Assembly: GCA_944381375.1 (NCBI GenBank)
Contig: CALWKX010000022.1
Location: 1 to 64,000 of the forward strand
Origin: an uncultured Lachnospiraceae bacterium
GTDB taxonomy: Bacteria; Bacillota; Clostridia; Eubacteriales; Anaerofustaceae
Direction of reading: 5' to 3'
Length of the DNA: 64,000 nt
The translations under genes and the position numbers were made by a program. The notes under the pieces are model-generated. The model worked only from the letters and a program-made list of their open reading frames with translations. It did not search any database and was not told the DNA's origin. Shown here one piece after another: positions 43,796 through 52,282 of the stretch; the stretch's first letter is position 1, and each line of letters begins with the position of its first letter.

Positions 43796-44050
43796 AAAAA
43801 AGCCTGACATTTGATCAATGTCAGGGACGGAATTTTTCCCGCGGTGCCACCCTGCTTAGACTAAAGAAGTCCCGCTTAACGCCATAACGCTGCTTATGCG
43901 TTTCGGGGTACTTGGATTTCCCCGCAAAAAGCTCCGAGTGTCTTTCATTTACGTTTTTCGCGGCTGCGCTTTCAGTCGCGGCGAAGCCTCCCTTTTCGAC
44001 AACTTTTTAAATTACTCTTCTCTTCATCGCTTTTTAGTTATGATTTAGAT
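43796..44050 (-). promoter_or_regulatory. T-box riboswitch upstream of hisS-aspS
   Basis: The T-box motif AGGGTGGCACCGCG is present on the minus strand (43840-43853). A terminator CCTGACATT/AATGTCAGG with a T-run follows (43803-43825, T-run to 43796). Upstream sequence includes a stem I start near 44030 with GATGAAGAGAAGAGTAA. In the probable specifier region the minus strand reads GACAC (43938-43942), which contains both GAC (Asp) and CAC (His). Uncharged cognate tRNA stabilises the antiterminator and turns the operon on. Confidence 0.92.
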
Positions 44051-44118
44051 ATTATATAGCATTTATTTTATGAATGTCAAGCTATAAACAAGCTTTAGAG
44101 CATAACTTTATCGAATTA

Positions 44119-44805
44119 TCAAACATATATACGCTTAGCTTGTTCCATTATCTTTTCCGTAGAACTTGTGCCTATTCGTGAAGCGCCCGCATTATAAAAT
44201 TTTATCACATCTTCAAGCGTTTTAATCCCGCCCGCCGCTTTTATTCCTATCGTATCTTTTGTATAATCGCGCATCAAAGCCACATCTTCGGTCCTTGCGC
44301 CGCAAACGGAAAAACCCGTAGAAGTCTTTACAAAATCAACTCCGGTATGAGAAGCTATTTTGCAAAGTGAAATTATTTCATCACGTTCAAGAAGACAATT
44401 TTCGAATATAAGTTTCAGCAAAACGCCGCTGCCGCGGCACAAACAAAGCACGTCCTTTATTTCGTTAACAATATAAGAATAGTCAGCCTGTTTTACCCTC
44501 GCTATATTCAAAACCATATCAAGTTCATTGGCGCCTTGAGATAAAGCTTCCTGCGCTTCATATAATTTTACCCGGCTAGATGAAGAACCGTGAGGAAAAC
44601 CGACTACGCCGCATACTTTAACACTGCTTGCTTTTAGTATTGATGCGCACATTGATATATCGCACCCTTTTACGCAAACGCTTGCAATATTATATTTTAG
44701 AGCCATTACACAGCCTTTTTCGACTTCGTCCCTCGTTGTTTCGGGTTTAAGCATTGCATGATCAATCATCTTGGCTATTTTTTCAAAAGTAAGATTATTT
44801 TCCAT
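44119..44805 (-). CDS. deoC: Deoxyribose-phosphate aldolase
   Basis: A 228-residue TIM-barrel aldolase that splits deoxyribose 5-phosphate into acetaldehyde and glyceraldehyde 3-phosphate. It has the Schiff-base lysine K160 in DFVKTSTGF, the proton-relay lysine K189 in GIKAAGGI, and D96 in ANELDMV. It stands alone, without other deo genes nearby. Confidence 0.95.
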   Translation of the reverse strand: MENNLTFEKIAKMIDHAMLKPETTRDEVEKGCVMALKYNIASVCVKGCDISMCASILKASSVKVCGVVGFPHGSSSSRVKLYEAQEALSQGANELDMVLNIARVKQADYSYIVNEIKDVLCLCRGSGVLLKLIFENCLLERDEIISLCKIASHTGVDFVKTSTGFSVCGARTEDVALMRDYTKDTIGIKAAGGIKTLEDVIKFYNAGASRIGTSSTEKIMEQAKRIYV

Positions 44806-44864
44806 GCCTTCACTTTAAATTATCTTATCTATTAAGTCAATATAATTGGAATAAATATATACCA

Positions 44865-46286
44865 TCATTCAGGTATATACTTTTGTTCAGTCAGGCCCAC
44901 GCTTGTTTTCACGCCGAAACATTTGCACAAAACTTTCACTTTATTATTGATTTTGGAAATTTCCACCCTGTAAAAAATATTCGGCTCATCCACATTCGTC
45001 ACAACATAATAATCGTTGAACAAACTTGTTGCAATCAGTTCATAATCCGCTCCTGACCCTTTGAATAACATCGTGTTTTTACTTTTAAGCGTCTTATCTA
45101 AAACCGCAATGTTTTCCTGCGTCAGATTTTCAGTATATTCCTTAACAACATCAGCATACTCGGGACAAAACCCGCTTGATGCATAAAGCATGGCTTCAGA
45201 CACAAGATTTTCGGTTGCATATTTCGGATAATACACGCTTATTCCGCAAGCATTTTTTTGCTGCAGACCGTTGCGCTTATATATGACAGCCTCATTCACA
45301 TATTCGTATAATTGCTCATATGAATCAGGCGCAAAATTTTCTGCAAAACTTAACAAATCTACCATATTGGAATATCCCTCAGCTTCGCTTTTGCCTCCGA
45401 AGCTCATAGTGGCGCTGAGGCCTTGCGCTATCGTATAATCGTCTTTGTTCAAATAGGCTTTAATCTCCTCAGTTGAACTTCTGAAAGCTTCCATAAGATT
45501 ATCCAAAGCTTGCGTTGATATCACTGAAACCGTAAGATAATTTACGCTGGATTTTTTCATCTCTTCATTGAAATAAATTTCCGCGAGATTTTTGGCGACT
45601 CTTCCGCCCTGAGCGTCAAATCGGGCTTGCGTATTAAAAAAACTTTTATATTCAAACCCCGTTACGGGAACAAGCTCCTGGCTGGCGACTACATATTCAC
45701 AATAATCTTTTACAGCGGCAAGACATTCTATTGAAGCCATAAGACATGCATCAAAAGCTATCATATTGAAAATGATACCGCATTTTTCATTGGCAGCGCT
45801 GAGGGCGTTATTAAGCTCGCTGATTAAAAGCGTATCAGACTCGAACGTTTCATCTTTGCCAAAACCGCTTATAGCTCCTCCCCCGTGATTCCATAATATA
45901 AGATAATATTCATCAGCCCTGTAATTTTCGGCTCCCCATACGATAAAGTCGCTCAAAGTTGAAGCCTTGCCCATATTTTCGGCTTTGCCTTCCCATATTT
46001 TCTCCATGCTGTTATCTTTAAGCTCAAAACGCTGATTGAATTCGGGATTGATATTTTCATTATGCCATTTTTCAGTGCCTCCTGTCTGAACTATTATTCG
46101 CGTTTCAGCCGATATATTAGCAGACATTATTTCAGCCAAATCTTTCGAAGCGGCCGCGTAATTGGTTTCCAGGTCCGACCCGTTCATATATATCAAATAA
46201 AGCCGTGATCTGCCGTCATTTTTCACACAGCCTGCGGCGCTGAAAATCAAAATCAATATAAGTACAAAACATAAAGCCTTTTTCAT
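44865..46286 (-). CDS. Clostripain family (C11) cysteine peptidase, lipoprotein
   Basis: A 473-residue protein started at ATG 46286, where a lipoprotein signal peptide begins (MKKALCF, hydrophobic core, lipobox SAAGC). The caspase-like fold is shown by YLIYMNGSDLE, the catalytic His in LILWNHGGG (about 132-140) and the catalytic Cys in FDACLMAS (about 182-189). It is anchored outside the cell and probably cuts after Arg or Lys, as clostripain does. The processed target is unknown. Confidence 0.87.
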   Translation of the reverse strand: MKKALCFVLILILIFSAAGCVKNDGRSRLYLIYMNGSDLETNYAAASKDLAEIMSANISAETRIIVQTGGTEKWHNENINPEFNQRFELKDNSMEKIWEGKAENMGKASTLSDFIVWGAENYRADEYYLILWNHGGGAISGFGKDETFESDTLLISELNNALSAANEKCGIIFNMIAFDACLMASIECLAAVKDYCEYVVASQELVPVTGFEYKSFFNTQARFDAQGGRVAKNLAEIYFNEEMKKSSVNYLTVSVISTQALDNLMEAFRSSTEEIKAYLNKDDYTIAQGLSATMSFGGKSEAEGYSNMVDLLSFAENFAPDSYEQLYEYVNEAVIYKRNGLQQKNACGISVYYPKYATENLVSEAMLYASSGFCPEYADVVKEYTENLTQENIAVLDKTLKSKNTMLFKGSGADYELIATSLFNDYYVVTNVDEPNIFYRVEISKINNKVKVLCKCFGVKTSVGLTEQKYIPE

Positions 46287-46388
46287 AAATAAATTTTCTC
46301 CATGTTTTGCCGCCTTATGTAATAATGCCAATGCCAATTAATGTATCAAATGACATACAATTACAATCACCACAATATAAATTATATT

Positions 46389-47549
46389 ATGAAAAACAAA
46401 ATCCAAACGGTAACGATGATTTTAAGCTCGGCGCTTATAATATATCTTATTATATTTTACGACAGTTCGCTGAAAGCGGCTTTTAACGGGCTTACTCTAT
46501 GGGTGGAAAATGTTTTGTGCGTTCTCTTTCCTATGCTTGTTGTCAGCCGTTATATGATTTTAAGCAAAGCTGCATATAAAATCAGCCGTTTTTTCAGCGG
46601 CGCAGCAAAAAAAATTTTCGGTCTTGGTGAAGGCTGCGCTTTCGCTTATGTGTCAAGCATTATCAGCGGCTATCCCGCAGGCACAAAAACAGTATGCGAT
46701 ATGTATTCAAAAAAAATGATGAATAAAAGAGATGCATTCGTTTTATTGTGTTTATGTTCAAATTCCTCTGCAATATTTCTCATATCTACGGTCGGCGTAA
46801 TTTTTTTCAAAAGTATATATATCGGACTCATTATTCTAATATCGAACTATATCTCCGCTTTTATATCAGGGCTTACCGCATCGCTTCTATATCCGGCAAA
46901 TACTGACAAACGTTTGTTTAATTCTATCCAGTCTGAAGCTATGAATCCTTTCTCGGCTTTTTCGGACGCCGTAGGAAATGCCGCTGCCTCAGTAATTAAT
47001 ATCGGGGCGTATATAGTATTTTTCAGCGTCATCATAGATGCGGCGGATAAGCTTATGATTTTTATGGGAATTAATTCTGAAAGTTTCCTAAACGCGTTTA
47101 TAACAGGATTTTTCGAAGTGACGGCAGGCGCGGAAAAATTGGCAAATCATTATTCGGCCAATCCGGCATTAAGCGTAGCGGTATGTTGCGCCTTTGCTTC
47201 ATTCGGCGGTCTTTGTATTTTTTTTCAATCAGTTTCTTTTATCTCACATACGGATCTGAGCGCTGACAAATTTTTTGTGTTCAAGCTTTTTCAAGGAGTC
47301 ACGGCAGGTATAACGGCGTTTTTTCTTTACAAAATCACTTTCCGAATGTCTTTGGAAAGCTTCGCGCCGCTGCACAATCCTTACTCCTCCGGCGATAATG
47401 CGTTGCTTTTCAGCCTTATTACTGTTATTATTGTATTAATATGGATAGCAATAGAGTTGGTAAAATATGCAAGAATCGGTAAAAGAAACACTCACAATAA
47501 AGGCCGCTTTGGAAGCGGCGGCGGCGCTTTTGGAAAAGGCGAACATTGA
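46389..47549 (+). CDS. ylbJ: Sporulation integral membrane protein YlbJ-like
   Basis: A 386-residue membrane protein, started at ATG 46389 (MKNKIQTVTMIL); the ribosome binding site is weak. About eight hydrophobic segments are visible, with the nucleoside-recognition-like motifs GEGCAFAYVSSIISGYPAGTK and CSNSSAIFLI typical of YlbJ. YlbJ is a forespore-line sporulation membrane protein in Bacillus. The last 27 codons overlap prmC by 83 nt in another frame. Confidence 0.82.
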   Translation: MKNKIQTVTMILSSALIIYLIIFYDSSLKAAFNGLTLWVENVLCVLFPMLVVSRYMILSKAAYKISRFFSGAAKKIFGLGEGCAFAYVSSIISGYPAGTKTVCDMYSKKMMNKRDAFVLLCLCSNSSAIFLISTVGVIFFKSIYIGLIILISNYISAFISGLTASLLYPANTDKRLFNSIQSEAMNPFSAFSDAVGNAAASVINIGAYIVFFSVIIDAADKLMIFMGINSESFLNAFITGFFEVTAGAEKLANHYSANPALSVAVCCAFASFGGLCIFFQSVSFISHTDLSADKFFVFKLFQGVTAGITAFFLYKITFRMSLESFAPLHNPYSSGDNALLFSLITVIIVLIWIAIELVKYARIGKRNTHNKGRFGSGGGAFGKGEH

Positions 47550-48333
47550 ATTTCCGAGAAGAGAAGCGTATGTTCTCTTGTGCAGCATACTCTCAAAAGA
47601 CGTCTCTTATGTCATAGCGCACGAAAATTACATGCTTGAAGAAGACCACATCAACGAATTTTCTCAAGCCGTAAAAAAACGTATTGCTAAAATGCCCAGC
47701 GCTTATATCACGGGAGTTAAAGAATTCATGTCACTTACTTTCAAAGTTAATAAAAACGTTTTGATTCCGCGCGCTGATACGGAAATACTGGCAGAAGAAG
47801 CAATATCGCTGCTTTCGGGAAAGGACAAGCCTTGCGTACTTGACTTATGCTGCGGCAGCGGCTGTATAGGAATAGCCATAGCCGAATACGTACCGCAAAG
47901 TTCAGTTGCATTATCGGACATATCCGAAGAGGCTGTAGACACAGCAAAAGAAAACGCTGAAATATTGATCGGTGGAAAAAGGTGCGAATTTTTCGTATCG
48001 GATTTATTCAAAAATATACCTTTATTCGAGTATGACCTTATAGTGTCAAATCCTCCTTATATAAGCGAAAAGGAATACGAAAGTTTAAGCGAAGAAATAA
48101 TTATGTACGAGCCCAGAACTGCTTTATTGGCAGGAAATAACGGTTTGGAATTTTATGAAAAAATCGCGGAAAACGTCAAATCATATCTTAAGGAAGGCGG
48201 ATATCTCCTATTGGAAACCGGCGCATTTCAGGCTGAAGACGTGTGCTCTATATTAAAAAAACATAAATTTTCCAACATAGCCGTGCTTAAGGATCTGGCG
48301 GGCTTTGACAGAGTTGTGCGTGCGGAAAAATGA
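47467..48333 (+). CDS. prmC: Peptide chain release factor N5-glutamine methyltransferase
   Basis: A 288-residue protein. An N-terminal helical domain is followed by a methyltransferase fold with VLDLCCGSGCIGIAIA (about 123-138) and the NPPYI motif (about 196-200) that binds the glutamine of release-factor GGQ. Its start lies inside ylbJ. It overlaps rsmD by ATGA. Confidence 0.94.
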   Translation: MQESVKETLTIKAALEAAAALLEKANIEFPRREAYVLLCSILSKDVSYVIAHENYMLEEDHINEFSQAVKKRIAKMPSAYITGVKEFMSLTFKVNKNVLIPRADTEILAEEAISLLSGKDKPCVLDLCCGSGCIGIAIAEYVPQSSVALSDISEEAVDTAKENAEILIGGKRCEFFVSDLFKNIPLFEYDLIVSNPPYISEKEYESLSEEIIMYEPRTALLAGNNGLEFYEKIAENVKSYLKEGGYLLLETGAFQAEDVCSILKKHKFSNIAVLKDLAGFDRVVRAEK

Positions 48334-48884
48334 GAATAATTGCAGGTAAGTATAAGGGATTCAAATTATATTGTCCGAAAGGAAGAGACATAAGACCTAC
48401 TACTGACAGGATAAAAGAAGATATATTCAATATTATAAGCGCACATATTGAAGGCGCAAATTTTCTTGATTTGTTTTGCGGAAGCGGGGCAATAGGCATT
48501 GAAGCGTTAAGCAGAGGCGCCCGCAAGGTAACATTAGTTGAAAAAAGTTCAATAGCGATAAGCGCTGTCAAAAAGAATACAGAAAAAATAAAAGACAAAG
48601 ACAATATCGCAATTGTGCGATCTGAGGCTGAAAAGTTTTTGATTGAAACAGACGACAAGTATGATATAATATTTTTTGATCCACCGTACAGTTATCCTGA
48701 CGCCGGTAAAATTATCAGAACAATTTATAAAAGGAATCTTCTTTGTCCGGGTGGTATTATTATAGCTGAACAAGGTAAGAACGTACTGCCTGACATAAAT
48801 ACTGAAGGTTTCGCAATATACAAAATCAAGAAGTACTCATCCACAGCAATTTACTTTTATCAATACGACATTAAGGAACAATAA
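48330..48884 (+). CDS. rsmD: 16S rRNA (guanine966-N2)-methyltransferase RsmD
   Basis: A 184-residue methyltransferase. It has the RIIAGKYKGFKL start, the DIRPTTDRIKEDIFNII segment, the SAM site FLDLFCGSGAIGIEALSRGA and the catalytic DPPY in IIFFDPPYSYP. It precedes coaD by 2 nt, the usual order in Bacillota. Confidence 0.95.
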   Translation: MRIIAGKYKGFKLYCPKGRDIRPTTDRIKEDIFNIISAHIEGANFLDLFCGSGAIGIEALSRGARKVTLVEKSSIAISAVKKNTEKIKDKDNIAIVRSEAEKFLIETDDKYDIIFFDPPYSYPDAGKIIRTIYKRNLLCPGGIIIAEQGKNVLPDINTEGFAIYKIKKYSSTAIYFYQYDIKEQ

Positions 48885-48886
48885 AA

Positions 48887-49372
48887 ATGCAGGCAATATA
48901 TCCGGGAAGCTTCGATCCAATAACGAACGGTCATTTAGACATAATAAAAAGAAGCGTAAAGCTGTTTGACGAGTTGATAGTAGTAGTAATGGAGAATGAC
49001 AATAAAAATAGATTGTTTTCTCCTCAGGAACGCATAGACATGATAAAACAAACTACAATGTCTATTTCCGATAAAATCAACGTTGATTATTATGACGGTC
49101 TTATGGTTGACTACTGTGAAAAAAAAGGCGTCTATACTGTAGTAAGGGGCTTGAGAGCTCTTACTGATTTCGACTATGAGTTCATGTTTGCACTTACAAA
49201 CCGAAAGCTCAACCCCAAAGTAGACAGTGTTCTTTTAGTGACAAGCGGAGAAAACTCATACATAAGCAGCAGCACAGTACGTACTATAGCTTCCCATGGC
49301 GGAGACGCAAGCTTTATGGTGCCTCCGTTTGTAGTAGAAAAGCTTAAGGAAAAATTCGGAGGTAAAAAATGA
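48887..49372 (+). CDS. coaD: Phosphopantetheine adenylyltransferase
   Basis: A 161-residue nucleotidyltransferase for the fourth step of coenzyme A synthesis. It has YPGSFDPITNGHLDII (4-19, with the TxGH-type site), VRGLRALTDFDYEFM and the C-terminal ISSSTVR. It overlaps the next gene by ATGA. Confidence 0.97.
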   Translation: MQAIYPGSFDPITNGHLDIIKRSVKLFDELIVVVMENDNKNRLFSPQERIDMIKQTTMSISDKINVDYYDGLMVDYCEKKGVYTVVRGLRALTDFDYEFMFALTNRKLNPKVDSVLLVTSGENSYISSSTVRTIASHGGDASFMVPPFVVEKLKEKFGGKK

Positions 49373-49857
49373 AACTTCTCGATTTAATTGATCAATTGGA
49401 AAATGAAGTGGAAAACGCTTCCAATGTAATACTTACAAATAAAGTTATGATAGACAAAGAAGCGATTCTGGATATTATAGACGAAATAAGAAGCGCTGTT
49501 CCGCAAGAAGTAAAAGAGGCTAAAAAAATAATCGAAGAAGGTATGAAAATAAAGCAAGCGGCTCAACGCGATGCAAGCAATCTTGTAAAAGAGGCCAAAG
49601 CTCAGAAGGAATACCTCATAGATACGAGCAATATTACAAAGCACGCTTATGAAGAGGCGGAAGCCATATTAAAGGAAGCAAAGAAAGAAACAAATAAATT
49701 AAGGGTTCGCTCCATAGAATATGTAATGAATCTGCTGACAAAAACCCAGGACGATCTTCGTCAAATAATTACTACTATAGATGAAAACAAAAGCGAGCTG
49801 AAAGACAAGAAAAAAGCCGTTACGAATGTTGGAGACGCAAGCAGCAGAAAAGCTTAA
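49369..49857 (+). CDS. Coiled-coil protein downstream of coaD, function unknown
   Basis: A 162-residue, charged, almost wholly helical protein with heptad-like Ala/Lys/Glu sequence (KEAKKIIEEGMKIKQAAQRD, then ILKEAKKETNKL). Similar proteins follow coaD in many Clostridia and are often labelled ATPase, without support from any nucleotide motif here. No signal peptide. The ATGA overlap ties its expression to coaD. Confidence 0.75.
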   Translation: MKLLDLIDQLENEVENASNVILTNKVMIDKEAILDIIDEIRSAVPQEVKEAKKIIEEGMKIKQAAQRDASNLVKEAKAQKEYLIDTSNITKHAYEEAEAILKEAKKETNKLRVRSIEYVMNLLTKTQDDLRQIITTIDENKSELKDKKKAVTNVGDASSRKA

Positions 49858-49860
49858 ATA

Positions 49861-49886
49861 AAAAAAGCGCAATGCGCTTTTTTTTA
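49861..49886 (+). terminator. Terminator of the ylbJ-prmC-rsmD-coaD operon
   Basis: An A6-GCGC, aat, GCGC-T8 hairpin lies directly after the stop. It is symmetric and may be bidirectional. Confidence 0.85.
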
Positions 49887-49931
49887 TTTAAGCTTTGAAA
49901 AATCTTCATGAGCGTCAATTTTTAGATAAAA

Positions 49932-50049
49932 GGCGAAAAAATCCTGCGCTGCGGGCGCGGCTGTGCAGTCAACACATTGACTGCACAACGGGTCGCCGAC
50001 CCGACGGCGCGAAGCGCCGCCGCGGGCGCAGCGCAGGATTTTATATCGC
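49932..50049. repeat. Cloverleaf intergenic element D
   Basis: A 16-bp outer stem (49938-49953 with 50027-50042) is extended outward by GGCGA/TCGCC and inward past a 2x2 mismatch. Inside are TGTGCAGTCAA/TTGACTGCACA (49962-49987, 4-nt loop), CGGGTC-gcc-GACCCG (49989-50003) and CGGCGC-gaa-GCGCCG (50005-50019). It lies between convergent genes, 33 nt from the minus-strand stop. Confidence 0.83.
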
Positions 50050-50081
50050 CATTAACCGTATCGGTTAATCATTTAGTCCGC

Positions 50082-51173
50082 CTATTTCAGCTTCGATATA
50101 TTCCTTATCATTTTAATATAAACCGTCAGTGAATTATCCAAAGCAGGCTGTTTGCCTCCAATGACTAGCTTTTTAGCTTTTACATCAAGAAGCTTACTAT
50201 AATCACACCTGAATATATCAGTATCGGTAAGAATATAATCGCAGCTTGTGCCTTTTTTAAGTTCTCCGGCTATATCGCTTATCTGAAATTCTTTCCCGCA
50301 GTACCGTCTTATGCTGTTGTATAATTGATTGTCTTCAGATGACTTATAAAGCTGCGGAAATGGATTTAATGATTCTCTAAGCACATTCGGAAACAGATCC
50401 GCATAATCAGGGCTGACAGCCTGATTAGTTATGTAAGCTTTTATCGGGTAACTGGAATTTATATGCCAAACGCAGAACTCATTCAGCTTGCTTTTATTAT
50501 CAGTAACCAATGCTTTTATTCCGTAATTTTTCATTTCTCTCAAATATGCAAATGTTCCGGAAGTAACGATATTAGGTCTTTTTTCTATGAGAGCGCGCAA
50601 TATTATATCTTTGTTGGATAAATATTCGTCATCTTTATATATTTGTTTTACGATATTGGATTTACCTGAAACGGATTTTGCTATTTTATCTGATACTATA
50701 CAATACTCATCATTTTTATCAAACAAAGCGTATGATTTACCTTTGAATATTTCATTAAGCTCATTTACTGAAGGAATTTCACAGCTTGTGATGGCATCTC
50801 TATTAAAATTATAGACCACAAAAGGTTCTTTCGCTTTGTTTGCAACAAGCGTTTGTTTAATATTTTTGAAAAAATCTTCTTTGGATATATGCTTTTGTCC
50901 GTTTTTCAGGTAATTATCACAATTGAAAGGCGACGAAAGCATTACTGTATCGTAGCCGATATCAGGCGTATAATGAACAAATGCAGGAAGCATTATCATA
51001 TTGCGCGCATCAATAACTTCCACAATCTTTTTTATATCTATATCTTCATTGGGAGTTGCCTCTTCAAACAAAGCTGTGATAAAACCTATTTTTGTGAACA
51101 TTGTACCGAATATGCTTTTCTTTGCATAAAGAGGATAAATTTTTACATTATATATTATAGTATCGTAGTCCAT
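50082..51173 (-). CDS. Degenerate amidohydrolase-like protein, function unknown
   Basis: A 363-residue protein. The N-terminus (DYDTIIYNVKIYP, then VEVIDARNMIMLPAFV) looks like the beta-sandwich and first strand of amidohydrolases. The GxxDxHxH metal motif expected next reads AFVHYTPDIGYD, with a single His. No later His/Asp ligands are obvious. The C-terminus returns to a family-like pattern (GTSCDYILTDTDIFRCD, then LVIGGKQ). It probably kept the fold but lost the metal site. The role is unknown; the gene stands alone. Confidence 0.55.
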   Translation of the reverse strand: MDYDTIIYNVKIYPLYAKKSIFGTMFTKIGFITALFEEATPNEDIDIKKIVEVIDARNMIMLPAFVHYTPDIGYDTVMLSSPFNCDNYLKNGQKHISKEDFFKNIKQTLVANKAKEPFVVYNFNRDAITSCEIPSVNELNEIFKGKSYALFDKNDEYCIVSDKIAKSVSGKSNIVKQIYKDDEYLSNKDIILRALIEKRPNIVTSGTFAYLREMKNYGIKALVTDNKSKLNEFCVWHINSSYPIKAYITNQAVSPDYADLFPNVLRESLNPFPQLYKSSEDNQLYNSIRRYCGKEFQISDIAGELKKGTSCDYILTDTDIFRCDYSKLLDVKAKKLVIGGKQPALDNSLTVYIKMIRNISKLK

Positions 51174-51279
51174 TTTGATAGCTCCGCGATTATTTTAGCA
51201 TATTAACAAGAAAACCGCACGTATTTTAAGTAAAAAAACGCATGCGGTATTTATACCACATGCGTTTAGAAAAGCAACG

Positions 51280-51918
51280 TTATATGCCGTATTTTTTAGC
51301 AAGATTTTCCAATGTTATTCTGACAGGCTTAATCAAAAGCACAATAACAGTTGCCGCAGCTTCTATACCCATGTAGCTTATATTATACAGAAGAGAATAT
51401 ACTAAAGGCGAGAGACCCTCCGGCGCATATTCTGCAAAGAATATTACTCCCGACATGACAGAGGCTATATATCTGCCTAATACGCCTAAAAGATATCCTG
51501 TAATAATTCCGTATTTTTGCTTTCTCAAAATACTTCCGGCGCCAATCAAACCGAATGCAAGTATGTAATCAAGTACAATCTGCATTGGATAATAAGCACT
51601 GGGACTTATTAAAAAATCCAATAATCCGTATGCCATACCAGCCAAGATACCATTTCTTGTACCAAAACAATATCCGACATAAAAAAGCACGAACATTGAA
51701 AAAAGCGTGATGCTTCCGCCGTTTGCAAGCCTGATGCGCGGCACAAAATTGTTGAGAACAAAGGCCATAGCGATGAGCGCTGCTGAAATTGCTATGGTAC
51801 GCGCATGCGTTTTTTTATCTTTTCCAGACAAAAAGAAAATGACAGCAAGTATTGCGGCAATTATAATAACCACGATAAGCTGTCCTGTGAAACTTTCGAA
51901 AAACGTCTGTAAGTCCAT
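51280..51918 (-). CDS. thiT: Thiamine transporter ThiT (ECF S component)
   Basis: A 212-residue membrane protein with about six helices. It matches the ThiT/YuaJ pattern, including ISAALIAMAFVLNNFVP, GYCFGTRNGILAGMAYGLLDFLI and a Tyr/Trp-poor but Gly-rich end. It captures thiamine and docks to a shared ECF energising module encoded elsewhere. A TPP riboswitch directly upstream supports the substrate. Confidence 0.93.
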   Translation of the reverse strand: MDLQTFFESFTGQLIVVIIIAAILAVIFFLSGKDKKTHARTIAISAALIAMAFVLNNFVPRIRLANGGSITLFSMFVLFYVGYCFGTRNGILAGMAYGLLDFLISPSAYYPMQIVLDYILAFGLIGAGSILRKQKYGIITGYLLGVLGRYIASVMSGVIFFAEYAPEGLSPLVYSLLYNISYMGIEAAATVIVLLIKPVRITLENLAKKYGI

Positions 51919-51928
51919 AATAAAAATA

Positions 51929-52040
51929 CCTCCTAAAATTACGGAGGGTACGAATTAATCTAAAATCCGCTTCCCTACGCCGGTGTTATCCGTGTCAGGT
52001 TGTAAGGGTATAATCTCAGCTTTTCAAAGCACCCCCAGCA
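51929..52040 (-). promoter_or_regulatory. TPP riboswitch controlling thiT
   Basis: The minus strand carries the thi-box elements GGGGGTGC, GCTGAGAT, ACCC, ACCTGA and GATAACACCGGCGTAGGGAA (51969-52040). Between it and thiT, CCTCC (complement of 51943-51947) can pair with the GGAGG ribosome binding site (51929-51933). Regulation is therefore probably at translation initiation. Confidence 0.94.
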
Positions 52041-52138
52041 ACATTCTGATTGTAGAAATTATATTATCGGAAAACTTTTTTGTCAAGATAATTCATATTT
52101 TTGTACGATGACATTTCGATCAAACTGCGAAAACAATG

Positions 52139-52254
52139 AGGGGCGCGCGCAGCATAAAAGACAGCGGACGGGTGTCCTGTCCGCTGTCTTTTATGCTGCG
52201 CAAAGCGCTGCTTTGCGCAGGTAAAATAAGTTTATTTTACCTGCGCGCGCCCCT
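52139..52254. repeat. Cloverleaf intergenic element E
   Basis: A perfect 14-bp outer stem (52139-52152 with 52241-52254) encloses three hairpins: 21 bp with a 9-nt loop (52149-52199), GCGCAAAGC-gct-GCTTTGCGC (52198-52218) and a 13-bp AT-rich stem (52217-52244). The hairpins share 2-4 nt with each other and the outer stem, so the junction can slide. It starts 29 nt past the PBP stop. Confidence 0.85.
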
Positions 52255-52282
52255 TGTCCCAGTGCTTTAACCGAAACGTTTT

